A stretch of 64,000 nt of DNA, from assembly GCA_009773395.1 (NCBI GenBank), contig WRPI01000001.1, positions 248,001-312,000 of the forward strand, in the 5' to 3' direction. Source of the DNA: Hyphomonadaceae bacterium (GTDB taxonomy: Bacteria; Pseudomonadota; Alphaproteobacteria; Caulobacterales; Aquidulcibacteraceae). Position 1 is the stretch's first letter, and every line of letters starts with the position of its first letter. The notes beneath the pieces were generated by a model. It did no database searches, was not told the origin of the DNA, and worked only from the letters and a program-made list of their open reading frames with translations. Shown here in pieces: positions 17,510 through 26,669 of the stretch. The translations under genes and the position numbers were made by a program.

Positions 17510-17896
17510 TTAACTCATATTTTCAGGGTTGGCTTCATGGCGGCGGATATTTATCGGTATTGTTGCTTTGCCATTTCCGCCATAAACAATATCCATAGTT
17601 TCAATAATCGCGCTGACTGGTAAATTTCCGTAAATATGGGGAAACAACTCGCCACCGCGTGATTTTTCCCAAACCACGACTTCGCCTAATTGCGCCAAAT
17701 CAATTGCCGCGACTATAAGGTTTGCTTGCCGGCCAAAATGCAATAGAAATGTCCGTTCAAGCTGTAAGCCCGACGATAAATGGATAAAACCATCTTTTTT
17801 ATCAAGTGCAGACCCTTCATAGATTCCCTTATTCAAAGCCTGTTTCCACACCGACTTATTTTCAATTTTATAGGCGATATTTGGATTTTTTAACAT
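17510..17896 (-). CDS. DUF952 family protein
   Basis: A 128-residue soluble protein of the DUF952 family (AYKIENKSVWKQALNKGIYEGSALDKKDGFIHLSSGLQ.. LGEVVVWEKSRGGELFPHIYGNLPVSAI). The FIHLS and FPHIYG motifs are characteristic. Its biochemical role is not known. A DUF952 gene directly upstream of pyrD is a recurring alphaproteobacterial arrangement. The two genes are 2 bases apart, so co-translation is likely. Confidence 0.85.
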   Translation of the reverse strand: MLKNPNIAYKIENKSVWKQALNKGIYEGSALDKKDGFIHLSSGLQLERTFLLHFGRQANLIVAAIDLAQLGEVVVWEKSRGGELFPHIYGNLPVSAIIETMDIVYGGNGKATIPINIRRHEANPENMS

Positions 17897-17906
17897 TTTT
17901 TCCCCA

Positions 17907-18707
17907 TCACAGCCATGAAAGCGCTAAATTATTTGCGCCTTCAATGTCTCGGATTTGCAAAAGCGCCATTAATTGTTGACTTCGAGATTTTATCGTTCTT
18001 TCCCACGCATTTGTCGCGCGCGAATGCGCTATTCCTTGCAACAAGATAATTGCATAAGCGGCATTTTCGCTCGGTTTCAACAGCAATACTGAATTTGCTT
18101 CAAGAAAGGGGAAGGAAATATCATTGGGCGAAATCACGCGAGCTCGGGCGAAGGCTTGGCGGCCACGCGCTTCACTTGCGCCAATCGCATTCGCAGTTCG
18201 TGGGCTCGCAAGCCTAAGCGCCTCATAATGCCAATTACCCAACAAGCCATGCGCTTCGGCGAGATTGGGGGAAAGCCGAATTAGGGTTTCGAGTTTGCGT
18301 TTACCACGGGTGGCCGCGCCATCAACAAAAGCGCGAACTGGCCCTAATTGCCGCGCTCTGAATAAATCATAAGTCGCGTCAAGCAATTTGGCTTGGATAT
18401 TTTGCGGGTTTAGGGCCAAAGCTAAGTCGATTAGCCTTCGAAACCTACGCATAGTTTGCGCGCTACTACGGCTTGGCCGTTCAAACCCAATTTGCGTCGC
18501 AATCGCCCTTGCTGCAAATATAAGATTGTCTTCGTTATTCGCGGCCTCAGCCAAACGCGCCGCTTCGGCCCAATTGCCAGCTTGAAAAGCGGCTTGTGCC
18601 GGTGCATCAATTGGCGAAGCAAATACGGAACCACCGCCAATGCAACCGACACAAAAGCCGAGCGCACCAAACAGCCATTTTCGCCTTTGCATCCGCAAAC
18701 AATCCAT
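17907..18707 (-). CDS. Periplasmic TPR-like protein of unknown function
   Basis: A 266-residue protein with an N-terminal export signal (MQRRKWLFGALGFCVGCIGGGSVFASP; the start could be the ATG at 18707 or at 18692). The rest is alpha-helical with TPR-like units (AAFQAGNWAEAARLAEAA.., RLIDLALALNPQNIQAKLLDAT.., ETLIRLSPNLAEAHGLLGNWHYEAL). I do not recognise a named family. It lies between the VOC and DUF952 genes with gaps of only 10-12 bases. Confidence 0.7.
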   Translation of the reverse strand: MDCLRMQRRKWLFGALGFCVGCIGGGSVFASPIDAPAQAAFQAGNWAEAARLAEAANNEDNLIFAARAIATQIGFERPSRSSAQTMRRFRRLIDLALALNPQNIQAKLLDATYDLFRARQLGPVRAFVDGAATRGKRKLETLIRLSPNLAEAHGLLGNWHYEALRLASPRTANAIGASEARGRQAFARARVISPNDISFPFLEANSVLLLKPSENAAYAIILLQGIAHSRATNAWERTIKSRSQQLMALLQIRDIEGANNLALSWL

Positions 18708-18719
18708 ATTAGCGCTTAT

Positions 18720-19100
18720 TTAAGCTGGCCTTTCAATAACGTAAATCGCCAATTTATTGCCGTCTAAATCGCGAAAATAAGCGCCGTAAAATCCTTGGGT
18801 TCCGCGGAATCCTGGAGCGCCTTCGTCTTTACCACCAAGTGATAATGCCAAAGCATGAACTTTGCCGACATGCTCTTGGTTCTTGCCTTTGAGCGCGACC
18901 ATTGTGCCATTGCCTGCATTTGCTGTTTTGCCATCATGTGGGGCGCAAACTGCGACCCCGCCCGAAAAATTAGCTGGCATAAACAATGTGAAATTCTCGC
19001 GAATATCCATGCGGGTCGCACCAAGTTCGGCGTTTAATTTATCATAGAATCCAACCGCTTTTTGAAAGTCATTAGTGCCAAGTGTTACGTAACCGATCAT
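18720..19100 (-). CDS. VOC (glyoxalase/bleomycin resistance) family protein
   Basis: A 126-residue protein with one vicinal-oxygen-chelate fold in two beta-alpha-beta-beta-beta halves ([27 protein letters not shown] and ..[21 protein letters not shown]). Such proteins bind a metal and act as dioxygenases, isomerases or binding proteins; no specific reaction can be named. Its ATG overlaps the lysK stop by 4 bases (ATGA), so it is translationally coupled. Confidence 0.85.
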   Translation of the reverse strand: MIGYVTLGTNDFQKAVGFYDKLNAELGATRMDIRENFTLFMPANFSGGVAVCAPHDGKTANAGNGTMVALKGKNQEHVGKVHALALSLGGKDEGAPGFRGTQGFYGAYFRDLDGNKLAIYVIERPA

Positions 19101-20689
19101 TCTGTCTCTCCTAATTTTTCATTCATGAGTGCGATAGTGGCTTCAAGGCCAAAAAGAGCTGCGAAATTGCCAAATCTTGGGCCAGTTTCTTGACCCAATA
19201 ATACTTCATACAGCGCTTTGAACCAATCGCGCAACGGCTCAAATTCAAAGTCTTTGCCAATTTGATAAACTTGGTTTTGAATTATTTCACCATCACGGCA
19301 ATCACCCAAAGCTGCAAACTTATCACGCAATGCCAAAATCGCCGCTTTTTCTTTTTCGCTTGGTTCGCGATATGATTTTTTCGGCATTATGAAATCATGA
19401 TAATAAGCAATCGCATAATCGACCATACGCGCCAATAATGGCGTGTTTTCTGGCGTCGCATCTGGTGCAAATGGCTTGATATAGGCCCAAAGAACTTGCG
19501 CATTGGAAGCATCCGCTGCTGCGACCAAATTCAACAAAAGCCCGTAGCTTATTGGCGAACTCGCGCTGGGCGGGTTGCCGCTATGAATATGCCACACAGG
19601 ATTTTCAAGTTGCGTGGCGGCGTCTTCACGATGATATGCATCGAGATAATTGATATATTCGTCCATCGCTTTTGGAATCACATCAAAATATAGTTTTTTT
19701 GCGGTGCGCGGCTTTTGGAAATTATAAAGCGCAAGGCTTTCTTGTGGTGCGTATTTCAGCCACTCCTCAACAGAAATCCCATTACCTTTTGATTTTGATA
19801 TTTTCTCACCATTTTCGTCCAAAAATAGCTCGTAAACATATTGAACTGGCGGCGGGCTGCCGAGGATTTTGCAAATTCGCGAATAAATGGAAGCATTGGT
19901 TTGGTGGTCTTTGCCGAACATTTCAAAATCAACACCCAGTGCCGCCCAGCGCATTCCAAAATCTGGCTTCCATTGCATTTTGACATTGCCACCGGTAACC
20001 GCGAGCGTTGTGAGTTGGCCTTCTTCATCTTCAAAACTTATGGTGCCAGCTTTGGCATCAATTGATTTCATTGGTACATAAAGCACGCGGCCAGTTTTTG
20101 GCGAAATGGGCAAAAATGGCGAATAAGTCGCCCGTCTTTCTTCACCCAAACTTGGCAACATGACCGCCATAATTTCATCAAAATGGGCGAGCGCGTTCAA
20201 TAAGGCCGCATCAAATGCACCCGATTTATATAGTTCGGTTGCCGATTTGAATTCATAATCAAAGCCAAAACTATCAAGGAAGCCGCGCAATCTTGCATTA
20301 TTGTGATGGGCGAAACTTTCGTGTGTGCCAAATGGGTCGGGCACGCTGGTTAATGGCATTTGCAAATAAGCGCTCAGCATTTCGCCATTGGGAACATTAT
20401 CGGGGATTTTGCGCATTCCGTCCATGTCATCGGACACACAAATTATCCGAGTTGGGATTTTTCCCTCACTTAACACTTCGAAAGCGTGGCGCACCATTGT
20501 TGTGCGCACAACTTCGCCAAATGTCCCGATGTGCGGCAAACCAGAAGGCCCATAGCCCGTCTCAAAAACCACTTCATCTTTTGGGTTGCGGTTGTGGCGA
20601 TCCAAAACCATTCTGGCAAGCTCGAACGGCCAAGCTTTTGCGCCCATTGCTAGTTGGGCTAAATCGGTTTTTTCACTGTTGTTACTCAT
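19097..20689 (-). CDS. lysK: Lysyl-tRNA synthetase, class I
   Basis: A 530-residue class I (archaeal-type) LysRS. It has the HIGH-like signature [12 protein letters not shown] near residue 50, the class I KISKSKG motif in the second half, and the LysRS I C-terminal helical domain. Many alphaproteobacteria use this type instead of the class II enzyme. It heads the operon lysK-VOC-TPR-DUF952-pyrD. The upstream 104 bases separate it from the divergent sixA-like gene and must hold both promoters. Confidence 0.95.
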   Translation of the reverse strand: MSNNSEKTDLAQLAMGAKAWPFELARMVLDRHNRNPKDEVVFETGYGPSGLPHIGTFGEVVRTTMVRHAFEVLSEGKIPTRIICVSDDMDGMRKIPDNVPNGEMLSAYLQMPLTSVPDPFGTHESFAHHNNARLRGFLDSFGFDYEFKSATELYKSGAFDAALLNALAHFDEIMAVMLPSLGEERRATYSPFLPISPKTGRVLYVPMKSIDAKAGTISFEDEEGQLTTLAVTGGNVKMQWKPDFGMRWAALGVDFEMFGKDHQTNASIYSRICKILGSPPPVQYVYELFLDENGEKISKSKGNGISVEEWLKYAPQESLALYNFQKPRTAKKLYFDVIPKAMDEYINYLDAYHREDAATQLENPVWHIHSGNPPSASSPISYGLLLNLVAAADASNAQVLWAYIKPFAPDATPENTPLLARMVDYAIAYYHDFIMPKKSYREPSEKEKAAILALRDKFAALGDCRDGEIIQNQVYQIGKDFEFEPLRDWFKALYEVLLGQETGPRFGNFAALFGLEATIALMNEKLGETE

Positions 20690-20793
20690 AATTCTGCACG
20701 TCCTTGATTAGTCAGCCGTCATTTAGATAATATAATGATGATTGGCAAATGCATTTGAATGTGGCAATTGGTCAGTTTCGCAAATGGTAGAAA

Positions 20794-21306
20794 ATGCATA
20801 GAAAAATTATCAGAGACTCGCAAATACACGACTTGGTTCTTTTCCGCCATGGCAAGGCCGAACGCCCTTATGATGCTAGTGATGATTTTTCCCGCAATTT
20901 AGTGGAGCTTGGCAAGACGCAATCGCTCGAACAAGCCATAAAATTAAAAGAACTTGGTTTTTCGCCAGACGTCGTTTTGGTATCTTCAGCATTTCGGGCA
21001 TCGCAAACTTGGGACATGGCGGCACAAGTTTTCCCCGATGCCAACCCCATCATAACGCGTGAATTATATTTGGCATCGCCCGAATTTTATTTGCGCAAGG
21101 CCACTTCAACGGGCGCAAAAAGGGTCATGATTATTGCCCACGACCCCGGATTACATGCGCTGTGTCGGACTTTCCTCAAAGGCGGCTCAAGAGACCATAT
21201 GAGCGATTTATTACGCCTTGATTTGCCCACAGCGGGCGTAGCTTGGTTTCAAAAAGACGAAAACGCAAAATCAATGATGCGCTTGATGGCTAATTTGCGG
21301 CCATAA
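20794..21306 (+). CDS. sixA: SixA-type phosphohistidine phosphatase
   Basis: A 170-residue histidine-phosphatase-fold protein with the RHG motif in LVLFRHGKAERP (the nucleophilic histidine), and the second catalytic histidine in VMIIAHDPGLHALC. This is the compact SixA branch, which dephosphorylates phosphohistidine in HPt or PTS-type proteins. The true partner is not known. It converges on a response regulator gene with no base between the stop codons. Confidence 0.85.
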   Translation: MHRKIIRDSQIHDLVLFRHGKAERPYDASDDFSRNLVELGKTQSLEQAIKLKELGFSPDVVLVSSAFRASQTWDMAAQVFPDANPIITRELYLASPEFYLRKATSTGAKRVMIIAHDPGLHALCRTFLKGGSRDHMSDLLRLDLPTAGVAWFQKDENAKSMMRLMANLRP

Positions 21307-22197
21307 TTATGCCGCGCTAATTGCGCGTGTAACCATGACTTGCAGGCCGTTTGCAATTTCTTCGCGCAGCGTGGCTTGGCTGTTTGGAGTTTTTATCAAC
21401 ACTTCCATTGATTCAAGATGCGTTGCAACTATGTCAATCCTGACATTGCGATAGTCCACCATTTTATCGATATAGGCAGTTAAGCTCCAACATACCTTGG
21501 CCAAATGTTGATCCGAAATTTTTTGCGCCAATACCAATACTTCAGCCGCCGCTGCCCGTATTTCGACCATTTTTGACAAATTGCCATTGCGAACTATCGC
21601 AAGAAAAGCGTGAATGCGCTTGGTAATATCGCTCATCTCACCCTTCACGGCTTTTTCTTGTGCTACAGTGGCTTCAAGCTCAATTGGGTCGTCATGGCGC
21701 ATAAATGGCCCATAATAGGAATTACCTCTATTTCGCCGTCTGCAAGGCCCGACATAAGTATCAAATGTTGCAAAATCGCGCGGGTGCTCTATTACTTCTT
21801 TGATCCTATCGGTTACGGATTTCAAAGTAACTGGCTTGAGAATAAAAGTGTCAACGCCGGTATTGCGCGCTTCTTCAATTTGGCTTTTGAGATTATTGGC
21901 GGTGACCATAATAATGGGCACCATACGCATTCTCTCATCACGCAATCGCCTAACTCTGCGAGTAAGTTGCAGCCCGTCCATTTCGGGCATCACCCAATCA
22001 GCAAAAACCACATTGGGGCGAGAATTTTCAATAGCATCGAGAGCATCGACGCCATCAACCGCAGTAGAAATGTTATTGACACCAAGTGAGCGTAGAACTT
22101 CGGACAATAAATTGCGATAAAAAGCTTGATCGTCAACAACCAAAACTGACAGCTGGCTGTAAACCAGTTTTCTACCCTGTCTTGTTATTATTGCCAC
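21307..22197 (-). CDS. Orphan response regulator with alpha-helical C-terminal domain
   Basis: A 296-residue protein. The receiver domain is at 15-137, with acidic pocket Asp22-Asp23, phospho-acceptor Asp67 (FADWVMPEMDG) and Lys in FILKP. A tail motif follows (PRDF..TYVGPCRRR.. SYYGP), then a helical domain with no DNA-binding motif that I can recognise. The start is GTG with AAAGGAG at ideal spacing. The tail motif recurs in the response regulator at 44592. No histidine kinase is adjacent. Confidence 0.87.
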   Translation of the reverse strand: MAIITRQGRKLVYSQLSVLVVDDQAFYRNLLSEVLRSLGVNNISTAVDGVDALDAIENSRPNVVFADWVMPEMDGLQLTRRVRRLRDERMRMVPIIMVTANNLKSQIEEARNTGVDTFILKPVTLKSVTDRIKEVIEHPRDFATFDTYVGPCRRRNRGNSYYGPFMRHDDPIELEATVAQEKAVKGEMSDITKRIHAFLAIVRNGNLSKMVEIRAAAAEVLVLAQKISDQHLAKVCWSLTAYIDKMVDYRNVRIDIVATHLESMEVLIKTPNSQATLREEIANGLQVMVTRAISAA

Positions 22198-22379
22198 GCT
22201 CGAACTCCTTTGCCCAGCTTAATCCAACTATGCTTAACAGGTGCTTACTTTTTTCCGTTTCTCATTGGTAATGCGAATAATTAGCAATTTTTGTAAGCCG
22301 AGTTTTGGTTTTGCCGATTTAAGCACGTTTTTTGTGAAAACTGCTTTACACCTTTAATAGTCGGTTCTAGGCAATCCAA

Positions 22380-23495
22380 ATGTCCAGGAAACAAACAAAA
22401 TTGACATTCGACAAGCCATTGGTGCTGGATTCTGGCGCGGTGCTTGAACCCTTAACTGTAGCTTATGAAACTTGGGGAACATTAAACCAAGCGAAATCGA
22501 ACGCAATTTTGGTTTGTCATGCCTTGACGGGCGATCAATATGTCACTGGCGTTCATCCAATTACCAAGCGCGCAGGCTGGTGGGATAATGTTGTCGGCGC
22601 GGGCAAATTAATTGATACTGACAAATATTACGTTATTTGCGCCAATGTCCTTGGTGGCTGTATGGGCACGAGTGGGCCACAAGACCTAAAGCCAGACGGT
22701 AAGCCGTCGGCGCTTGATTTTCCAATTATCACCATTTCCGACATGGTTCGGGCACAAGCGATGCTAATTGAAGCCCTTAGCATCGATAAATTATTTGCTG
22801 TTATCGGCGGCTCTATGGGGGGAATGCAGGTATTACAATGGATCGCGACTTTTCCCGATAAAGTTTTTTGCGCAGTGCCTATTGCAACTGCCGCGAGGCA
22901 TTCTGCGCAAAATATTGCTTTTCACGAAGTTGGCCGCCAAGCAATTATGGCGGACCCTGATTGGCGAAATGGCGATTATTTGGCACAAAAAACATTCCCA
23001 TCAAAAGGGCTTTCAGTTGCCCGCATGGCCGCACATATTACATATTTGTCGGACGTAGCATTGCATAATAAATTTGGGCGAAAACTACAGAATCGTGAAC
23101 AGCTAACATATGGTTTTGAAGCCGATTTCCAAATCGAATCATATCTCAGGCATCAGGGGCAAAGTTTTGTTGATAGGTTTGACGCCAATTCATATCTTTA
23201 TATAACCCGGGCAATGGATTATTTCGATTTAGCCGAGACTTTTGAAGGCTCATTAACGAAAGCTTTTGGGGCTTTTGAAGGCGCGGCCTGCGTTGTTTCA
23301 TTTTCCTCCGATTGGCATTATCCGCCAAGTGAAAGTCGAGCAATTGTGCGCGCAATGATGGCGGCGGGCGTGCACGTATCGTCCCTAGAAGTTGAAACCG
23401 ACAGAGGGCACGATGCGTTTTTGCTCGATGAGCCAGTTTTCCACATCGCCCTGTCAGGCTTTTTGCAATCCCAAGCAGAAGCAAAGGGGATTTGA
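22380..23495 (+). CDS. metX: Homoserine O-acetyltransferase
   Basis: A 371-residue alpha/beta-hydrolase-fold enzyme that activates homoserine for methionine synthesis. The nucleophile is Ser145 in [10 protein letters not shown], and Asp/His are toward the C-terminus ([11 protein letters not shown]). MetX proteins use acetyl-CoA or succinyl-CoA; which one is not settled by motif alone. It is followed by metW with only 2 bases between stop and ATG, the standard MetX-MetW operon. The 182-base upstream gap shows no SAM riboswitch that I can recognise. Confidence 0.93.
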   Translation: MSRKQTKLTFDKPLVLDSGAVLEPLTVAYETWGTLNQAKSNAILVCHALTGDQYVTGVHPITKRAGWWDNVVGAGKLIDTDKYYVICANVLGGCMGTSGPQDLKPDGKPSALDFPIITISDMVRAQAMLIEALSIDKLFAVIGGSMGGMQVLQWIATFPDKVFCAVPIATAARHSAQNIAFHEVGRQAIMADPDWRNGDYLAQKTFPSKGLSVARMAAHITYLSDVALHNKFGRKLQNREQLTYGFEADFQIESYLRHQGQSFVDRFDANSYLYITRAMDYFDLAETFEGSLTKAFGAFEGAACVVSFSSDWHYPPSESRAIVRAMMAAGVHVSSLEVETDRGHDAFLLDEPVFHIALSGFLQSQAEAKGI

Positions 23496-23497
23496 AA

Positions 23498-24097
23498 ATG
23501 CGCAAGGATTATGAAGCAATACTGGAGCAAGTCGCGCATGGAAGTCGCATTCTTGATATTGGCTGCTCCGACGGTCAATTGATGGAATTATTGGAAAAGG
23601 AAAAAGGCTCCGAAGTGCGCGGCCTTGAAATTAGCCAAGCAGGTGTCAATGCCTGCGTCGCAAAAGGGCTCGCAGTTATTCAAGGTGATGCCGACAAGGA
23701 CTTAGGGCTTTTTCCCGATAATTCCTTTGACTTGGTGATTTTGTCCAACACAATTCAAGCGACCATGAACCCACACGCGGTATTGAGCGAAATTCACCGC
23801 ATCGGACAGCGAGCCATTGTTTCATTGCCAAATTTCGGTTTTTGGAAAATTCGGCTTTTATTGGCATTGAAAGGCAAAATGCCGGTTACCAAAGACTTGC
23901 CCGATACTTGGTATAATACGCCCAATATCCATCTTTGCACAATTCAGGATTTTGCGGATTTGGCACGCGAAACCAATTTTGCCATAAAAGCAATCATGCC
24001 GATTAATGGCGAAGTGCGAGGCAGAAGTGTCACTAAAACTGGCTTCTTTACCAATTTACTGGCTCAAAAAGCTGTGTTTGTTTTGGAGCGAATATAA
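23498..24097 (+). CDS. metW: Methionine biosynthesis protein MetW
   Basis: A 199-residue methyltransferase-fold protein with ILDIGCSDGQLMELL (SAM-binding motif I) and the MetW-specific LVILSNTIQATMNP and GFWKIRLLLALKGKMPVTKDLPDTWYNTPNIHLCT. MetW partners MetX and stimulates homoserine acylation in alphaproteobacteria. ATG at 23498 is preceded by AAGGGG. It converges on ccmB with 4 bases between. Confidence 0.94.
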   Translation: MRKDYEAILEQVAHGSRILDIGCSDGQLMELLEKEKGSEVRGLEISQAGVNACVAKGLAVIQGDADKDLGLFPDNSFDLVILSNTIQATMNPHAVLSEIHRIGQRAIVSLPNFGFWKIRLLLALKGKMPVTKDLPDTWYNTPNIHLCTIQDFADLARETNFAIKAIMPINGEVRGRSVTKTGFFTNLLAQKAVFVLERI

Positions 24098-24101
24098 CCA
24101 A

Positions 24102-24773
24102 TTAGTCCAAATGCATTTTAATGGCCGCCCCCGAGGCGATCGGGCTTAGGACAATTGTGAAAAGCGAAATCGCGCAAATAAGCAAAAAGCCTTGGGTAAA
24201 AATGCCATTGCCCAGAATGACTTGATTGGCACTTGCGGCGCCAAAAATCACTATTGGCGTATAAAGTGGCAGCGCCAAAAGTGCGATTAACAGCCCGCCC
24301 CTCTTGACTCCCGCACTCAGAGCCGAGCCAATGCCACCAAGTAAAAACATTGCCAAAGAGCCAATCCATAATTGGAACATCAGCGGCAATACCATTTGCG
24401 CATCAATGTTCAACATTAAAGCAGCAATCGGCATAGCCAATAATAAGGGAAGCGAAACCGCAATCCATTGCCCTAATAATTTAGCCAACATAATTAGCGC
24501 AAATGGCGTCGCACCAATTGTAAACAAATCCATTGTGCCATCATCAATATCGGGCGCAAATAAGCGCTCCAAAGAGACAAGGCTAGCCAAAGAAAGTGCC
24601 AGCCACAAATATCCTGGGCCAATTTGTTTGAGCAAGTCTGGGTCTGGGCCAATTGAAAACGGCAATATTAAAACCGCACCCGCGAAAAACGCTGTTGGCA
24701 AAAAGCCGCCACCACTGAGAACCAGTCCATAGCGAATTTCGCGTAACAAAATGCCAAAGAAACCACTAATCAT
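24102..24773 (-). CDS. ccmB: Heme exporter membrane subunit CcmB
   Basis: A 223-residue inner-membrane protein with six predicted helices, matching CcmB (FFGILLREIRYGLVLSGG.., LFAPDIDDGTMDLF, the signature of this family). With CcmA it forms the ABC part of the cytochrome c maturation system I that releases holo-CcmE. Its start overlaps the ccmA stop by 4 bases. ccmC and ccmD, which usually follow, are absent: the next gene is the convergent metW. Confidence 0.93.
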   Translation of the reverse strand: MISGFFGILLREIRYGLVLSGGGFLPTAFFAGAVLILPFSIGPDPDLLKQIGPGYLWLALSLASLVSLERLFAPDIDDGTMDLFTIGATPFALIMLAKLLGQWIAVSLPLLLAMPIAALMLNIDAQMVLPLMFQLWIGSLAMFLLGGIGSALSAGVKRGGLLIALLALPLYTPIVIFGAASANQVILGNGIFTQGFLLICAISLFTIVLSPIASGAAIKMHLD

Positions 24774-25435
24774 TGGGATAGGTTCCAGTTTCTTACAGAA
24801 GCGCTTTCGCCAATTTTCAACATTTTATATGAGCTGTCTTGAGGTTTATTATGTGCGGCAATAATTATTATCCCGCCATTGCCACGATGCTGTTTTAGTA
24901 GATTTTGCAGCAGTTCACGCCCTTTTTCATCGAGCGGTGCTGCGGGTTCGTCCAATAACCAAATGGCGCGATCCGCAATTAACAAACGCGCCAAAGCAAC
25001 TCTTTGCCTTTGCCCCGCGCTTAATACGCCCCCTGCAAGACTTGCAAGTTTTGATAAGCCCAAATTTTCGATTGCATTATCAACCAAGGTCTTATCAGTG
25101 CCAAAAAACACTGCCCAGAACTCAAGCTGCTTTCGGACGGTTTCGTTATTTTGCACACCATCGCGGTGACCGAGGAGAATTAGGTTTTCACGCTGCGCCA
25201 AATCTAGATTTTGGCCAATGGAAATTTTACCTTTCGCGGGCCGATGTAACCCCGCTATTGCTCGCAATAATGTTGATTTGCCAGAGCCATTTGCACCGCG
25301 AAGTTCAAGTCCATCGCCAGCTTTTAGTTGCAGATTTAGATTTTCAATTAGCCTTTTCTCGCCACGCTGAAGACAAAGGTCGTTTATTGAAATTTCGGTA
25401 TTGAATTGCAACGCTACCTGCCTTCGGGTATCCAT
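24770..25435 (-). CDS. ccmA: Heme exporter ATP-binding subunit CcmA
   Basis: A 221-residue ABC ATPase with Walker A GANGSGKSTLLRAIAGL, signature LSAGQRQRVALARLL and Walker B AIWLLDEP. The compact size and direct coupling to ccmB identify it as CcmA. It hydrolyses ATP to drive release of heme-loaded CcmE during c-type cytochrome maturation. It begins 16 bases after hisI, so it may be transcribed with folE and hisI. Confidence 0.92.
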   Translation of the reverse strand: MDTRRQVALQFNTEISINDLCLQRGEKRLIENLNLQLKAGDGLELRGANGSGKSTLLRAIAGLHRPAKGKISIGQNLDLAQRENLILLGHRDGVQNNETVRKQLEFWAVFFGTDKTLVDNAIENLGLSKLASLAGGVLSAGQRQRVALARLLIADRAIWLLDEPAAPLDEKGRELLQNLLKQHRGNGGIIIIAAHNKPQDSSYKMLKIGESASVRNWNLSQ

Positions 25436-25451
25436 AATCGGTGCTTTAATG

Positions 25452-25856
25452 CTAGGGTTTTTTTCCTGTAATTACAAGGCTCGGTGCTCCGTCTTCATTT
25501 GAGTTGACAACGCGGTAAAAGCAATTTTCAAAACCAACATGGCAACAGCCGCGATCGCCAGCAACTACAACTTTCAGCAAAAGAGTATCTTGGTCACAAT
25601 CAATATTGATTTCTTTGACATGTTGAATTTGCCCTGAAGTTTCGCCTTTTAGCCACATTGATTGCCGTGAACGCGACCAAAAATGCGCAAGGCCAGTTTC
25701 CAAAGTTTTGGTTAGCGCCGCCGCATTCATATAGGCCAGCATCAATACTTCATTGGTGGCATGAGACTGCACAATAGCCGGAATCAAGCCATTTTCATCA
25801 TATTTGGGCGCGAAGTTTGAGCCCATTTCGACTTGGTTTTTGTTTTCAGTTTCCAT
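25452..25856 (-). CDS. hisI: Phosphoribosyl-AMP cyclohydrolase
   Basis: A 134-residue enzyme of the third step of histidine synthesis. The zinc- and substrate-binding motifs are [28 protein letters not shown] and [10 protein letters not shown]. No fused HisE domain is present. The frame is open to 25913, but that would overlap folE. The ATG at 25856 has CGGAAAACAA upstream and leaves a 16-base gap after folE, so I use it. Confidence 0.93.
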   Translation of the reverse strand: METENKNQVEMGSNFAPKYDENGLIPAIVQSHATNEVLMLAYMNAAALTKTLETGLAHFWSRSRQSMWLKGETSGQIQHVKEINIDCDQDTLLLKVVVAGDRGCCHVGFENCFYRVVNSNEDGAPSLVITGKKP

Positions 25857-25872
25857 TTGTTTTCCGAAAAAC

Positions 25873-26487
25873 TCAATAACCACAAAGGCGCAAAAAGCGT
25901 TCTTGCATTTCAATTTTATCTTTGAAAGCGCCAGTGAATTGGGTTGTCAAAGTTGTAACATCGGGATGATGCACACCGCGCATTGTCATGCAATGGTGGG
26001 TGGCATCAATTAACACTGCCACACCTAAAGGCTGTAAAATGCTCGTGATGCTGTCGGCAATTTGCGCCGTCATGGTTTCTTGAGTTTGCAGTCTTTTACA
26101 GAATATCTCAACTACTCGCGCGATTTTTGAAATGCCTACTACTTTTTTATTAGGCAAATAGGCAATATGGGCTTTGCCAATAATTGGCACCATGTGATGT
26201 TCGCAATGGCTTTCAACTTTCATGTCTTTAAGCAATACCATATCCTCATAACCGCCGACTTCTTCAAAAGTCCGTGATAATTCATCAATTGGATCCAAAT
26301 TATAGCCCGCGTAAAATTCGTCGTAAGAATCAACCACGCGGCGCGGTGTGTCTTTAAGGCCTTCGCGGTTTGGATTATCGCCGGCCCAAGCAATCAAAGT
26401 GCGAACTGCGGCCATTGCTTCTTCACGGCTTGGCTTGGCCAAAGCCTCGCCCACGAGCTCTGAAGCGTTATTTAACATGATGTTCAT
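25873..26487 (-). CDS. folE: GTP cyclohydrolase I
   Basis: A 204-residue enzyme that opens GTP to dihydroneopterin triphosphate for folate synthesis. Zinc ligands are in [21 protein letters not shown] and in the later THHCMTMRG. The substrate-binding [12 protein letters not shown] is present. AGGG lies upstream of the ATG; a second ATG three codons on is possible. It is the first gene of folE-hisI-ccmA-ccmB and is divergent from cysS across 182 bases. Confidence 0.95.
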   Translation of the reverse strand: MNIMLNNASELVGEALAKPSREEAMAAVRTLIAWAGDNPNREGLKDTPRRVVDSYDEFYAGYNLDPIDELSRTFEEVGGYEDMVLLKDMKVESHCEHHMVPIIGKAHIAYLPNKKVVGISKIARVVEIFCKRLQTQETMTAQIADSITSILQPLGVAVLIDATHHCMTMRGVHHPDVTTLTTQFTGAFKDKIEMQERFLRLCGY

Positions 26488-26669
26488 TGTGATTTTCCCT
26501 AATTTGGGAACGAGGGTCGAGCCGAATATTCGGTCTTAACGCCCGCCCGATTGATACAGACTTTGCGGCAATAGTCCGCCTGCATACTGCGTATCACTGA
26601 TGTTCCCATCAGCCGAAAACTGTATTATTGGACAATAACATTTCGTAAAATACAAAGCAAAATATATTT

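Noticed and set aside
22198-22379. Possible SAM-type riboswitch upstream of metX
   Set aside because: Such riboswitches often precede met genes in alphaproteobacteria, but I could not find the conserved SAM-II core sequence or pairing here.
25857-25913. Longer N-terminus of HisI starting at 25913
   Set aside because: It would overlap folE and lacks a ribosome site, while the internal ATG at 25856 has one and gives the normal length.
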